Below are positions 8,559-17,711 of a stretch of 64,000 nt of DNA, in pieces. The stretch is from Burkholderia sp. Leaf177 (lineage in GTDB: Bacteria; Pseudomonadota; Gammaproteobacteria; Burkholderiales; Burkholderiaceae). A program made the position numbers and the translations under genes. The notes under the pieces are model-generated. The model was not told the DNA's origin. It was given only the letters and a program-made list of their open reading frames with translations, and ran no database searches. Position 1 is the stretch's first letter; each line of letters starts with the position of its first letter. The stretch covers positions 187,662-251,661 of the forward strand of contig NZ_LMPF01000012.1 in assembly GCF_001424345.1 (NCBI RefSeq), read 5' to 3'.

Positions 8559-9317
8559 TCACCACGGGATCGTTGCGCCTTCCCAGCGTGTGAACGTCCC
8601 TGTGGGACCGTCCGGGCCCAGCAGCGCAACGCGCACCGCCTCGCGAGCGCCTTGCTCGACGGTTTCAATGCCCGCATATCCGTTGAGATTCGTCTTGGTG
8701 AAACCCGGCGAGACGGCGTTCACCTTGATACCTTCCGGCTCCAGTTCGATAGCCATCGCAACGGTCAAAGCATTCATCGCCGTCTTGGACGCCGGGTAAA
8801 CCGGACCGTAGATCGCACGATACGCAAAGGCCGGGTCCATGTTCGTCGCCAACGATCCAACACCGCTCGATACATTCACAATGCGTGCGCCCGGCGTCTT
8901 GCGCAAAAGCGGCAACATGGCCTGGTACACGGCAAGCACGCCGAATACGTTGGTATCCCACACCGCGCGCATTTCATCCATGGACACGACGCTCGGGCGT
9001 GTTGTCTTCGAATACTCATCGACTGATTGTCCGGGCTGCTTGTTCGTGTTCGATATCGCGGCGTTCTGAATGAGCACGTCGAGCCGGCCGAACTCTTTCT
9101 GGACGCGCTCCGCCGCGGATGCGACCGATGCCGGGTCGGTTACGTCGAGCTGAAGCGCGAACGCATTGGGCCCGACTTCCCGGGCCGCGGCCTCGCCGCG
9201 TTCCAGATTGCGCGATCCAACGAGCACCGTCAGGCCGTGCGCCACGAGATCCTTCGCGATCTGAAGACCGATGCCCTGATTGGCTCCAGTGACAAGCGCA
9301 ACTTGTTTGTCCTGCAT
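8559..9317 (-). CDS. SDR family NAD(P)-dependent oxidoreductase (carbonyl-reductase type)
   Basis: A classical short-chain dehydrogenase of about 252 residues. Cofactor motif TGANQGIG lies near the N-terminus, NVSSGVGS carries the catalytic Ser, and YPASK the Tyr/Lys pair. The long substrate loop after the NAAIS position is typical of carbonyl-reductase-like SDRs. I start it at the ATG at 9317 (MQDKQVALVTG), which has AAGGA eight bases upstream; the frame stays open to 9476 but that would overlap the neighbouring SDR. It follows that second SDR by 74 bases and both probably share a transcript facing away from the AraC gene. Confidence 0.87.
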   Translation of the reverse strand: MQDKQVALVTGANQGIGLQIAKDLVAHGLTVLVGSRNLERGEAAAREVGPNAFALQLDVTDPASVASAAERVQKEFGRLDVLIQNAAISNTNKQPGQSVDEYSKTTRPSVVSMDEMRAVWDTNVFGVLAVYQAMLPLLRKTPGARIVNVSSGVGSLATNMDPAFAYRAIYGPVYPASKTAMNALTVAMAIELEPEGIKVNAVSPGFTKTNLNGYAGIETVEQGAREAVRVALLGPDGPTGTFTRWEGATIPW

Positions 9318-9391
9318 GGCAATTTCCTTGTCGTTTTGCGCCATGGCGCGTGAAGGTGATTTCGAGTTGTTCATCGAATTATTCAAGCCTT

Positions 9392-10141
9392 TCAGCGAGC
9401 TTCGGCTGCCCATGCCTCGGCATCGGCGCCGGCCGGGATGCGCATTGGAGCGGACGGGTCGGTCGCTGCACGCCATACGGCTTCGGCGACGTCTTGCGCC
9501 GTGGTGACGGGTGCGGAAGTGTCCTGAAATTGCGCGAATACCTGTTTGACGATATCGGCGTAATCCTCGTGATCGAGGCCGTGCATGTGAGCGTGCGCGT
9601 TGTCTGCGAACCGGGTGTCGGGCGCACGGCCCGGCAGCACAAGACGCGCTTGCACGCCGAACGGCGCGAGTTCCAGCGCCATGGACTCGGTGAACGCGTT
9701 CACTGCGGCCTTGCTCGCGCGATACGAGGCGATCAGAGGCAGCGCCCTCAGCGTGACGCTCGACGTCACGTTCACGATGACGCCAGCCTTGCGTTGCCGG
9801 AACTGCGGCAGCACCGCCTGCGTCAACGCGATCGTGCCGAAGGTGTTGGTCTCGAAGATCTCGCGCACCGTCGCGATCGGAGTGAATTCCGCCGGTGATG
9901 CCGCGCCGAAACCTGCGTTGTTGACGAGGACATCGATCGGGCCGGCCGCCTCGACAGCCTGGCGGATGCTTTCCGGATCGGTGACGTCGAGCGCCAGCAC
10001 GCGCAGGCGCTCTGAAGACGGCAACACGTCGGCGCGGGGCGTGCGCATCGTGGCGATGACTTGCCAGTCGCGAGCCAGGAAATAGCGAGCGATTTCGAGG
10101 CCGAATCCGGAAGAACAGCCAGTGATAAGGACGGTTTTCAT
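9392..10141 (-). CDS. SDR family oxidoreductase
   Basis: A 249-residue short-chain dehydrogenase with TGCSSGFG (cofactor loop), LVNNAGFG, NVTSSVTLRA (catalytic Ser) and YRASK (Tyr/Lys). The TGxSSGFG form is common among SDRs acting on ketones or steroid-like substrates, usually with NADPH. It is the first gene of a two-SDR unit and is divergent from the AraC regulator at 10246, with 104 bases between start codons. That arrangement makes regulation by the AraC protein likely. The substrate is unknown. Confidence 0.88.
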   Translation of the reverse strand: MKTVLITGCSSGFGLEIARYFLARDWQVIATMRTPRADVLPSSERLRVLALDVTDPESIRQAVEAAGPIDVLVNNAGFGAASPAEFTPIATVREIFETNTFGTIALTQAVLPQFRQRKAGVIVNVTSSVTLRALPLIASYRASKAAVNAFTESMALELAPFGVQARLVLPGRAPDTRFADNAHAHMHGLDHEDYADIVKQVFAQFQDTSAPVTTAQDVAEAVWRAATDPSAPMRIPAGADAEAWAAEAR

Positions 10142-10245
10142 ATGAGCTCCTTCGTTTGGTGGTTTGCGTGTGTCTCCTACGATAGACCGCTCATCCGCGA
10201 CTTGCTACAATCAAAAGTCCAAATTTCATCTGCAGGAGTCCGGCG

Positions 10246-11163
10246 ATGATCGATCCCTTGGCCGAAGTCGTGATGCTGTTGCAGCCGAGCGCCCGGTTTT
10301 CCAAGCTGGTTTTTGGCGCCAGTCCATGGCGCGTCAGCCGCCTGGATTCCGGCCATCCGTCTTATTGCGTGGTCCTCGAGGGCGGGTGCCACGTAGCCAT
10401 CGACGGACACGAGCCAATCGAGCTCATCGCCGGCGATTTCATGCTGATCCCGGCCGCGTACGGCGTTGCAATGTCGAGCATCGTGCCGCCACCGCCGGGC
10501 GTCGAGACGCTGGCGCCTATCGCGCTGGGCAACAATGAATTCCGCATTGGAGATCCGGACAGCCCTGTCGATACGCGAATAATGGCGGGTCACTGCAGCT
10601 TCGGTTCGCCGGATGCGGCCCTGCTGGTCGCGTTGTTGCCGCGAATCGTTCATGTCCGAGGCGAGCAGCGTCTGGCGACTCTCGTGCAACTGGTACGGGA
10701 CGAATCGCGCGAGCAACGGCCCGCGCGCGAGGTCGTGCTGTCGCGGCTGCTGGAAGTGTTGCTTATTGAAGCGCTGCGTTCCTCGGCGCAGACAACTGCG
10801 TCTCCGGGCCTGGTGCGCGGTCTGTCCGATGGCCGCCTCGCAGCCGCAATTCGCGGCATGCACGAACAGCCGACACGAGCGTGGACCGTTGCCGAACTTG
10901 CAAAACAGGCCGCGCTGTCGCGATCGACCTTCTTCGAGCGCTTTAATCGCGCGGTTGGCGTGGCACCGATGGAATATCTGCTCACATGGCGGATGGCGCT
11001 CGCGAAAGACCTGCTGCGCCGTAACGAAGGCCGTGTCGCCGAGATTGCACAACGCGTTGGTTACAGTTCCGCGAGCACGTTCAGCGTGGCCTTTACGCGG
11101 CATGTCGGGCGGCCGCCCTCGCAATATGCGCGCGAAGAACAGCCAGTCACCGACGACACGTGA
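10246..11163 (+). CDS. AraC family transcriptional regulator (cupin_6 type)
   Basis: A 305-residue AraC regulator. Residues 1-190 form the cupin-like sensing domain (VVLEGGCHVAIDGHEPIELIAGDFMLIP). The two C-terminal HTH motifs include TVAELAKQAALSRSTFFERFNRAVG and AEIAQRVGYSSASTFSVAFTRHVG. A CAGGAG site precedes the ATG. It is divergent from the two SDR genes and probably controls them; such cupin_6 regulators often sit beside SDRs in Burkholderiaceae. The inducer cannot be inferred. Confidence 0.93.
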   Translation: MIDPLAEVVMLLQPSARFSKLVFGASPWRVSRLDSGHPSYCVVLEGGCHVAIDGHEPIELIAGDFMLIPAAYGVAMSSIVPPPPGVETLAPIALGNNEFRIGDPDSPVDTRIMAGHCSFGSPDAALLVALLPRIVHVRGEQRLATLVQLVRDESREQRPAREVVLSRLLEVLLIEALRSSAQTTASPGLVRGLSDGRLAAAIRGMHEQPTRAWTVAELAKQAALSRSTFFERFNRAVGVAPMEYLLTWRMALAKDLLRRNEGRVAEIAQRVGYSSASTFSVAFTRHVGRPPSQYAREEQPVTDDT

Positions 11164-11227
11164 GAATTGAAGGCAAAAAGGCGCATAGCCATGTGCTGGA
11201 ATGTGTCGAATCTGTCCATGCTGATTT

Positions 11228-11360
11228 GTGTCCCGTGGGCTACAAATAAAGTCGAAATTATATTTTTAGTAGCCCGTGGGCTACAAAATTGATTTGAGTA
11301 AATGAGGCCCGTGGGCTACAATAAATGCAGAAATCACCATTTCTGATGCCCCGGGGCTAC
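11228..11360. promoter_or_regulatory. Four-copy palindromic operator array of hipBA
   Basis: Four copies of a 16-base palindromic element occupy the hipB leader: 11228-11243, 11269-11284, 11304-11319 and 11345-11360. The second copy is perfect, GTAGCCCGTGGGCTAC, with 7-base arms around GT. The right half-site GGGCTAC is identical in all four, and the left half varies. Start-to-start spacings are 41, 35 and 41 bases, and AT-rich DNA lies between. HipB-type antitoxins repress their own operon by binding repeated palindromes, so this is very likely the autoregulatory array. The last copy ends two bases before the hipB ATG. Confidence 0.8.
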
Positions 11361-11362
11361 AA

Positions 11363-11629
11363 ATGACCACTCTCGCCGATGTCGCCACCCTGCTGCGCGA
11401 AGCGCGGCGCGACGCGGACCTCTCGCAGGAACAACTGTCCGAACGTGCAGGCGTCTCCAGAACCACGCTGGCGCGCATGGAGACGCTGGCGCGCGGCGAC
11501 ATGAGCGTGTCAGCGCTCGTGCGCCTGCTCGAGGCCGCCGGCTACGACCTGCGCGCAGTCAAGCATGGCCACGGCCGCACGCTCGACGACATTCTTGCTG
11601 AACAGCGCGCCAGCGGAGCGAACCCGTGA
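11363..11629 (+). CDS. hipB: HipB-like antitoxin, XRE-family HTH repressor
   Basis: An 88-residue Xre-type DNA-binding protein. The helix-turn-helix reads DLSQEQLSERAGVSRTTLARMETL, followed by a short C-terminal tail. It precedes and overlaps the HipA kinase gene (GTGA), the normal order of hipBA modules. It should bind and neutralise HipA and repress the operon through the four palindromes upstream. The initiator ATG sits two bases after the last palindrome and there is no clear Shine-Dalgarno site, so the message may be leaderless or poorly translated, or occlusion by HipB may be direct. Confidence 0.9.
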   Translation: MTTLADVATLLREARRDADLSQEQLSERAGVSRTTLARMETLARGDMSVSALVRLLEAAGYDLRAVKHGHGRTLDDILAEQRASGANP

Positions 11630-12966
11630 AGCTCGACGTACAGGTCAAGGGCAAGACGATTGCGCAGTTGTATCGCGAGCGCGATGAATACCTGCTCCGG
11701 TATAACACCGACGCCACACCACAGGATTTCGTGAGCCTCGCCATGCCGGTGCGCGAAGCGCCGTGGGTGTGGCCACGCGACATGCATCCGTTCTTCCGGC
11801 AAAACCTGCCCGAAGGTTATTTGCTGTCGGTGATCCGCGAAGAATTCGGCCCGTACCTGGATGGCACCGACCTCTCGCTTCTGGCCGTCATCGGCGGCGC
11901 CGGCATTGGCCGCGTCACGGTCACGCCGGAAGGCACGCCGCCCGGCACCGAACTGCAGCCACTCGACATCGGCAACCTGCTGCATGGAGACAACACGACC
12001 GAGCATTTCGCGGCGCTGGTACATACCTACGCGCGCGCTGCCATCTCCGGCGCCGTACCAAAATTCATCGCCCCGGAAGTTTTACCGGGCACCATCGATC
12101 ATCCGTTGGGCAAATCCACGATTCGCACCAGCCGCCACATCATCAAGGGCTCGGACGATAAAACCCCGTATCTTGGCTTCAACGAATACTTCTCAATGCG
12201 CGTGCTCGAGCGCGCAAACGTCGCGCGCGTGGCCAAGACCACTATGTCCGACGACGGACGCGTGCTCGTGGTCGAACGTTTCGATGTCGATGAAGCCGGC
12301 CTGCCGAACGCCGGCGTGGAAGATGCATGCGGATTGCTCGGCCTGCCGCCGCACGAGAAATACACGCCCTCGACCGAGCGCGTTCTTGCTGCAACGCGGG
12401 CTTACTTGCCTCAGGCCGACACGCGAAAACAGCTTGAACAACTCGGCTGGCTGCTGTTGACCAACTATGTGGTGCGCAATGCGGATTGCCACTCGAAGAA
12501 CATCGCGCTTTACTACACCACGGCTACGGATGTGGCGTACACGCCTGCCTACGATATCGTGACCACGCAGGCGTATCCCGCTTACGCGGCTAATCCGCCG
12601 GGTCTTTCTATCGATGGAAGGAAGACGTGGACCGCAGGCAAGACGCTCGAACGGTTCTTCAACACACGCCTTGGAATTGCGCCGAGAACCTACCACTTGA
12701 TGGTTGAACAGCTCTGCGATTCGGCGGTATCGGTTGCGCAGGAAATGGTTGAAGCGGCCAACGATGAAAAACAATGGCGCTGGATAGCACGGCAGATGTT
12801 GCATGCGTGGAACGACGGCATGGCGTCGCTGCGTAGCGCGAAACCGGTCGCTCGGTTGAGAAGCTTGACGCCTTTGATTGAGGCTGCGGGCTTTTCGGAG
12901 GCGGACAAAGCGGATGGAGTGAAGACGATTATCGGACGTTCGGAGCTTCTGGCGCCGCGCGATTAG
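11626..12966 (+). CDS. hipA: HipA-like serine/threonine kinase toxin
   Basis: A 446-residue HipA-family kinase, close to the 440 residues of the Escherichia coli protein. Visible parts are the N-terminal FFRQNLPEGYLLSVI (56-70), SGAVPK (141-146, the family's P-loop-like stretch), the ATP-binding Lys in RHIIKGSD (Lys174), ERFDVD, the catalytic loop NADCHSKN (285-292, Asp287) and the metal-binding Asp of YDIV (Asp310). All key kinase residues are present, so it looks active. E. coli HipA phosphorylates glutamyl-tRNA synthetase and causes persistence. It starts at a GTG that overlaps the hipB stop codon. Confidence 0.92.
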   Translation: MKLDVQVKGKTIAQLYRERDEYLLRYNTDATPQDFVSLAMPVREAPWVWPRDMHPFFRQNLPEGYLLSVIREEFGPYLDGTDLSLLAVIGGAGIGRVTVTPEGTPPGTELQPLDIGNLLHGDNTTEHFAALVHTYARAAISGAVPKFIAPEVLPGTIDHPLGKSTIRTSRHIIKGSDDKTPYLGFNEYFSMRVLERANVARVAKTTMSDDGRVLVVERFDVDEAGLPNAGVEDACGLLGLPPHEKYTPSTERVLAATRAYLPQADTRKQLEQLGWLLLTNYVVRNADCHSKNIALYYTTATDVAYTPAYDIVTTQAYPAYAANPPGLSIDGRKTWTAGKTLERFFNTRLGIAPRTYHLMVEQLCDSAVSVAQEMVEAANDEKQWRWIARQMLHAWNDGMASLRSAKPVARLRSLTPLIEAAGFSEADKADGVKTIIGRSELLAPRD

Positions 12967-13762
12967 GGTGGTGAGAGAGCGTGGGGCTTCGTGCTGATTT
13001 CGTGTTTCTGGTGAGCGCGCTTACGCGCCTGCTCTTTGAAACTTACGCCGCCCGCCCGGCCTAAAAAGCTCAATGCACGACCTGCGCAATCGGAAGACGC
13101 GTTGTGCTCCTTAGCGAAAAATCGCTTTGCATTATTTCGAAGAGAAATCGGTATCCATCAGTGACTCTGGATAGCCCGGCTTACCGTTACACCGCCGCGC
13201 CGCATGATGAAGTCGCGCAGGCGACCTTCGACATGTTTGCACAACACCTCGTTGCGGGTTTGCTAATTTGGGGATGCGTTGCGGGCTGACCGTTAGTCGC
13301 TTTTTTGTCGTAAAGCGCGACTTATGGCACTCGGCGCAGTTCAACCCGGAACGGCCCTGCGACCACTACAGTCACTCCGACCGCCTCAGAGGTACATCGG
13401 CCCTTTCACATCGCTTTGTTGACGGTTTGCTGCTGCAGAAGTTTCTTGACTAACAGGCTCGTGAGCCGCTGAGCTAAACGCCAAAGCGCGAGAAAACTCT
13501 CGGCGTCGTCCGAGCGAGTTGCGCCGCGAGCATTTGCAGCGGTACTGGGCGCAGAATCACCGCTCCCAAGCGCCTACCCGCAGTGTGAATAGGCCCTCGG
13601 ATCTAAATTTGTCATCGTGCGCGTTCGGTTCCATTGACGTATGCGACAACACACTGCGCCCGGAAAGCGCAGCGATAAACAATGTCCGAAATACGTACTT
13701 TTACGCTGCCCGACCGGACCGCAACCTGTGCGCTTGCCATCGGGTTCGTGCGCGCAGCCGTC
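12967..13762. other. Gene-poor interval between hipA and the GTPase operon
   Basis: About 800 bases with no gene I can support. The short reading frames here lack ribosome sites and family motifs. Around 13456-13467 there is a palindrome GGCTCGTGAGCC, and near 13290-13325 a weak AGTCGC/GCGACT pair. The two flanking operons converge on this stretch. It may hold terminators and degraded DNA. Confidence 0.5.
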
Positions 13763-15472
13763 TCAAGCGGCGTCCAGCAAGTGGAATTCGACCTCGATCG
13801 CATGGCCGCGCTCGCACCAAGTGCGGAACCGCGCGCGTCGCTCGCCACCTTCGGCGACGCTCCGCTCGACAGCATCGACATCGCGGCGCAACGCCGTCAT
13901 TTCGGGGAAGAATTGCGCTTCGAACTGATCGCTGTCGATGAGCACTAGCAGTTCATCACGTTGTCGCTTTAATTTCTCGGTCATGTTTGCGACCATCTCG
14001 CGAAACGCCTTTTCGCGCTTCATCTTGTCGTAAGAGTCCCACGCCTCCAGAGCCAGACCGATGAACGAAAGCGCGCCGTTAAATCCCTTTGCCAGTTTGA
14101 CCGCGCCCCAAGGTTTGAATTTCAGCATCTGTCCGATATCCAGTCCGATGACCTTCGCGACGCCGACCATTCCATCGCGCGCCGCGAGCACCGAGGTATT
14201 GTTGATCAACCCGCTCTTGACGACGTACTTCAGCCCCTGCTTGCCGCATGCGAGCACAGTCTCGTTGAAGTGATTCACTTCCGCGACGAAGCCCACCGCC
14301 ATCTTGTCGACTTCCAGCCTGGCGGAGCTCAGTTGCCGGTCGAACGCGTTTTGCAGGTTGGCATTCAGCACGACACCTCCCGAGCCGATCTGCCGCTCGA
14401 AGAATTCGGGAAATGTCTCGAGCGTCAGCCCCCCTGCCTGCAATATGAGATCGGCGAAGAACCGCACGTTGAATTCGCGCAGACCGATCTGCGACTCCGT
14501 AATACGACCGCTGGCCGTGCCGAGCTGTGTCTTCAACTGGCGGCTTATCGTCGCGAGCTGCAGAACCTCCTGCGCAATCTTGTCGTCCTGTTCCAATGCA
14601 ATGGGCAACTGCTCGCCGAGCACATCGCGCACAATGCTTCGCTTCGCCTCGTCAACGACCGCCGCGATGCCGCCCGCCGCCGACACTTTCTTCGATGTCG
14701 CCTCCTGCAGCAACGCAATGCGCGACAGCGCGCGGAACCGATCGAGATCCGACAGCCAGTGTTCGGTGCCCATCTCGAACGGATCGGCGGCAACGGCCAC
14801 GACGGCGAGGTTCGCCGCCTCCACGTCGTTCAGCGCGATCAGGTCGCGCAGGCGGCCAGCGACGTTTTCCTTCTTGATGGCCAGGTTGCGTCCATAATCG
14901 CGCTCGTCCTCGACGTCCGCGACGGCATCGAAGCGGCTGAGAACGAACACCGTGCGCGGCAGCAGGTTCAGTTCGCGAAAGAGCCAGTTCAGATCGTCGG
15001 CATGGCTTGCCTTGATCGGATTAGCTGGGTCCATCACGTACAGCACAAGGTGCGCCTCGCTCACGAATTTGCGAGTTAGCTCCTTGTATTTCTCAATGGC
15101 ATGCGTCGTATCGTTCTCCTGTTCCTTGAAGCCGAACAGTCCGGGTGTGTCGATCAGCAGGCATTCCGGTCCTGCCTGGTACACGGTCACGGCATTCGAC
15201 GACTCCTCGTGACTAATCTTCATCGTCGATTTGTCGAGCCGCTCGAGCCAGGCGGCCGCGATAGCGGTCTTGCCTTCGGAGAAGCCTCCGATCAAGGCAA
15301 TACGCAACGTGTTGTCCTGAAAGCTCTCGATTGCATTGTCGAGCTTTGCCTTCAGGCTCGAATCGACATCAATGCCGAACGCTTCGCCTTCCGTCAGGAA
15401 CTTCTCCAGCTCCTGGAGAACGCCCAACGTTTCGGATTGCCGTTCCTTGTGGGATTGCACGGTTTCTCTCAT
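13763..15472 (-). CDS. leoA: Dynamin-like GTPase, LeoA-like (Eleos-type defence)
   Basis: A 569-residue large GTPase, nearly the same length as the dynamin-like LeoA of enterotoxigenic E. coli. The G1 loop is GGFSEGKT (62-69), switch II is DTPG (108-111) and the G4 position reads LSRFD (178-182), with SRFD in place of the canonical NKxD. Downstream lies a long helical region with a hydrophobic, Gly-rich segment (about 425-490) that may touch membranes, as the paddle of bacterial dynamins does. It begins one base after the stop of a second large GTPase, so they form one operon. LeoBC+LeoA pairs are known as the Eleos anti-phage system; assignment rests on length, order and motifs. Confidence 0.68.
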   Translation of the reverse strand: MRETVQSHKERQSETLGVLQELEKFLTEGEAFGIDVDSSLKAKLDNAIESFQDNTLRIALIGGFSEGKTAIAAAWLERLDKSTMKISHEESSNAVTVYQAGPECLLIDTPGLFGFKEQENDTTHAIEKYKELTRKFVSEAHLVLYVMDPANPIKASHADDLNWLFRELNLLPRTVFVLSRFDAVADVEDERDYGRNLAIKKENVAGRLRDLIALNDVEAANLAVVAVAADPFEMGTEHWLSDLDRFRALSRIALLQEATSKKVSAAGGIAAVVDEAKRSIVRDVLGEQLPIALEQDDKIAQEVLQLATISRQLKTQLGTASGRITESQIGLREFNVRFFADLILQAGGLTLETFPEFFERQIGSGGVVLNANLQNAFDRQLSSARLEVDKMAVGFVAEVNHFNETVLACGKQGLKYVVKSGLINNTSVLAARDGMVGVAKVIGLDIGQMLKFKPWGAVKLAKGFNGALSFIGLALEAWDSYDKMKREKAFREMVANMTEKLKRQRDELLVLIDSDQFEAQFFPEMTALRRDVDAVERSVAEGGERRARFRTWCERGHAIEVEFHLLDAA

Positions 15473-15473
15473 T

Positions 15474-17711
15474 TCACTGCCTCTTCTTCTTGTGTGATTG
15501 AATGGCGCCGCCCGGCTGGGCGATTGTCTTCGAGAATCGGTTGAGGTTTGCGCAAACCTTGATCATTGCGGAATTGACATCCGCCGCCTGATCGACGGAT
15601 CGTTTGATGTCGGCCCTGATGACGCTCATGCGCTCGTCCACGTTCGTGCGCAGTTCGTCGCAGTTTGTTTTCATCGCGTCATGCATGGACTGAACGATGC
15701 GCTCCAGATTTTCGTTTGTCGCCTTGCGCTGCTGTCCTTTTTTGAAGTCCGAATCGACCAGCCCCCAAAGCGCCTTCGCAATGCCCACGATGAGCGTGAG
15801 GCCGCCGACAGCTAGCGAAAGCCAGCCTACCGGGTTCCAGAGCATCAGCACGCCACCCACGACGGCCGCGATAAGCGGCGCGTATTGCACGCCGCTGTCG
15901 AACTGCATATCGAACTCGAAGTCACGCCCGACGCCGCGATCCCCATGCGAACTATAAACATCCTGAAGTTGGGCGACACGCTCGCGAAAGCGGTCGAGCA
16001 AACCGGCCACATCGTCCCGAAAGCGGTCGAGCTTATTTCCAATCTTTTGTCTCAGCCCGCTTCCGAGCTTGGTCTGCTCCGTGAGGACCGTTTTCTTGAG
16101 CAGCGATTTGAGATCATCGTTGTCGATGCCGGCTTCGATCTTTTCATACACGCTGGCGCGCACACGATTCTCGAATGAGGAGATGGCGTCCGTCGCGAGG
16201 TTCAGTACGGTTTGACTGAGTCCGCTGACCGCCAGATCGAGTTGCTGCTCGACATGCGTCCAGTCTTTTCTGCAGGCTTCCGCGAGTGGTCCGATCGTTT
16301 CTTTCCGCGCGGACATCAGCGCGGCCTCCGCGCCCTTCACGGCAAAATGCACCTTGTTGACGTTCGCGGCGCGCATACGTGTTTCGCAGTCCGCAATCAT
16401 CGAGTTAGTCAAACGGTCGACGAACTGGCGAAAGCCGGACTTTGCCAATGCTTCCTCGACGCTGAACCTGGCGAGGAACTTGGCGCGGTTGCGCAGGAGG
16501 TCCGAGCCCGGCACGAGGCATTCGGAGGCCGCGAGAAATGCGGGCTGCGAACTCAGCGCGATACACCCGCGATACCGCGATCCCAGATGCTCACGCATCG
16601 TTGCGTCGAGTGCAACCAGACCGTCGCGTTCGCTATCGTTCAGCAACTCCGCCTTTTCAAGCGAAATCGGATTGGTGATCCGCTTGTTGTAGATCGACCA
16701 TATTTCCGTGTGATCGCCAAGGTGCGCACGGACTTTTTCAAGCGTGCCCTCTCCGTCCTCGTCGCGCGTCTGGGGCGGTGCGGCCTTGCCAGTGATATAG
16801 AAGACTGCGTGCGCCGACCGCACCGCGCCGAGAATGCTGTCTATAACATCCGCTTCCTTGCCTTCAATGCCGGGCAGGTCGAGCAACTCGAAATGCTGGC
16901 CGTTTGCCTCGAATGTATAGGCTTGCGTGTCGCGCGTGAAGTCGGAACGGCCCGTGCCGACGATATGTCCATCGGCGAAAGGTTCGAGATCGGCGATTCT
17001 CAACAGGACCTCGGCCTGCCGATCTCTGCCTTCCTTAAGGACATCCTGCACGGCTTCGATGTCCGCCTGCCGGGCAGCGTGCTCGGCCGCGTGCGTCGCC
17101 GCAAGCGCGCAATGCTGGTGAGTCAACCCCGTGAGCGCGAGTTCTTCCGGCATCTTGCGCCAGAGATGCACAAGCTTCCGCCGCAGCGACGCCGAACGCG
17201 TCTTCGAGTCGATCTGTCCGCGCAGACTCTGCATCTCGTCTTCCAGCGCCTTACGCTCGACATCGCGACGGGCCGCGTCTTCGACCTCCTGCGAGCACAG
17301 CTTAGCGAGATGCGTCTCGTGGTGCAGGATCGACTCCATCAGCGCGGACCACGCGGGTTCGCTGAGGCCGTGCTCCTTCTGTAGCGCATGAAATTTGGCG
17401 TGCGCATCGCGCTTGGTCCTCTCGCCAAGAAGGATGCGCAGCGTTTCGATGGTCGTCGATTTGCCCGCATTTGTCTCGCCATAGAACGCAATCGTAAATC
17501 TGTCCCATCGCGCGTGATCACGCAACGATTCGATGCGCGTGACAAGTTCGTCGTGAATTGGCCTGATCGACTGCTCGACATACCGAAGCGCTTTCGAGAC
17601 GCGTTCATCGTCGGTTTCACGGCCGAGTCGCGCGAGCAGACCCTCGATATCATTTAGTACGTCGAGATACAGCTTGTTGCTGACCTCGCGTGTCGTCGTG
17701 CGGTGTTGCAT
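15474..17711 (-). CDS. leoBC: Large dynamin-like GTPase, LeoBC-like (Eleos-type defence)
   Basis: A 745-residue GTPase: G1 is GETNAGKST (78-86), G3 is DLPG (278-281) and G4 is NKRI in SIYNKRITN (342-345). An insert of about 190 residues between G1 and G3 is rich in Glu, Arg and Ala and probably forms a coiled coil. Residues 610-652 are strongly hydrophobic with a WNP break, which looks like a membrane hairpin; the tail is helical and ends KKKRQ. It is the first gene of a two-gene operon with the LeoA-like GTPase. In the Eleos system a fused LeoBC protein accompanies LeoA; the size, hydrophobic hairpin and tandem arrangement fit. Function here is inferred. Confidence 0.65.
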   Translation of the reverse strand: MQHRTTTREVSNKLYLDVLNDIEGLLARLGRETDDERVSKALRYVEQSIRPIHDELVTRIESLRDHARWDRFTIAFYGETNAGKSTTIETLRILLGERTKRDAHAKFHALQKEHGLSEPAWSALMESILHHETHLAKLCSQEVEDAARRDVERKALEDEMQSLRGQIDSKTRSASLRRKLVHLWRKMPEELALTGLTHQHCALAATHAAEHAARQADIEAVQDVLKEGRDRQAEVLLRIADLEPFADGHIVGTGRSDFTRDTQAYTFEANGQHFELLDLPGIEGKEADVIDSILGAVRSAHAVFYITGKAAPPQTRDEDGEGTLEKVRAHLGDHTEIWSIYNKRITNPISLEKAELLNDSERDGLVALDATMREHLGSRYRGCIALSSQPAFLAASECLVPGSDLLRNRAKFLARFSVEEALAKSGFRQFVDRLTNSMIADCETRMRAANVNKVHFAVKGAEAALMSARKETIGPLAEACRKDWTHVEQQLDLAVSGLSQTVLNLATDAISSFENRVRASVYEKIEAGIDNDDLKSLLKKTVLTEQTKLGSGLRQKIGNKLDRFRDDVAGLLDRFRERVAQLQDVYSSHGDRGVGRDFEFDMQFDSGVQYAPLIAAVVGGVLMLWNPVGWLSLAVGGLTLIVGIAKALWGLVDSDFKKGQQRKATNENLERIVQSMHDAMKTNCDELRTNVDERMSVIRADIKRSVDQAADVNSAMIKVCANLNRFSKTIAQPGGAIQSHKKKRQ

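Noticed and set aside
11228..11360. Repeats considered as a short CRISPR array
   Set aside because: Units are 16-base palindromes with 19-25-base AT-rich gaps and lie in the hipB promoter; there are no cas genes.
13456..13490. tRNA-like D-arm pattern on the minus strand (GCTC...GAGC after TAG)
   Set aside because: No matching anticodon stem, T-loop or acceptor stem can be drawn; likely chance or a very eroded remnant.
13682..13948. 88-residue plus-strand frame overlapping the end of the LeoA-like gene
   Set aside because: It is antisense to a well-supported coding region, starts without a ribosome site and has no family motif.
16212..17384. 390-residue plus-strand frame
   Set aside because: Antisense to the LeoBC-like GTPase; long antisense frames are common in high-GC DNA and its product is Arg/His-rich without motifs.
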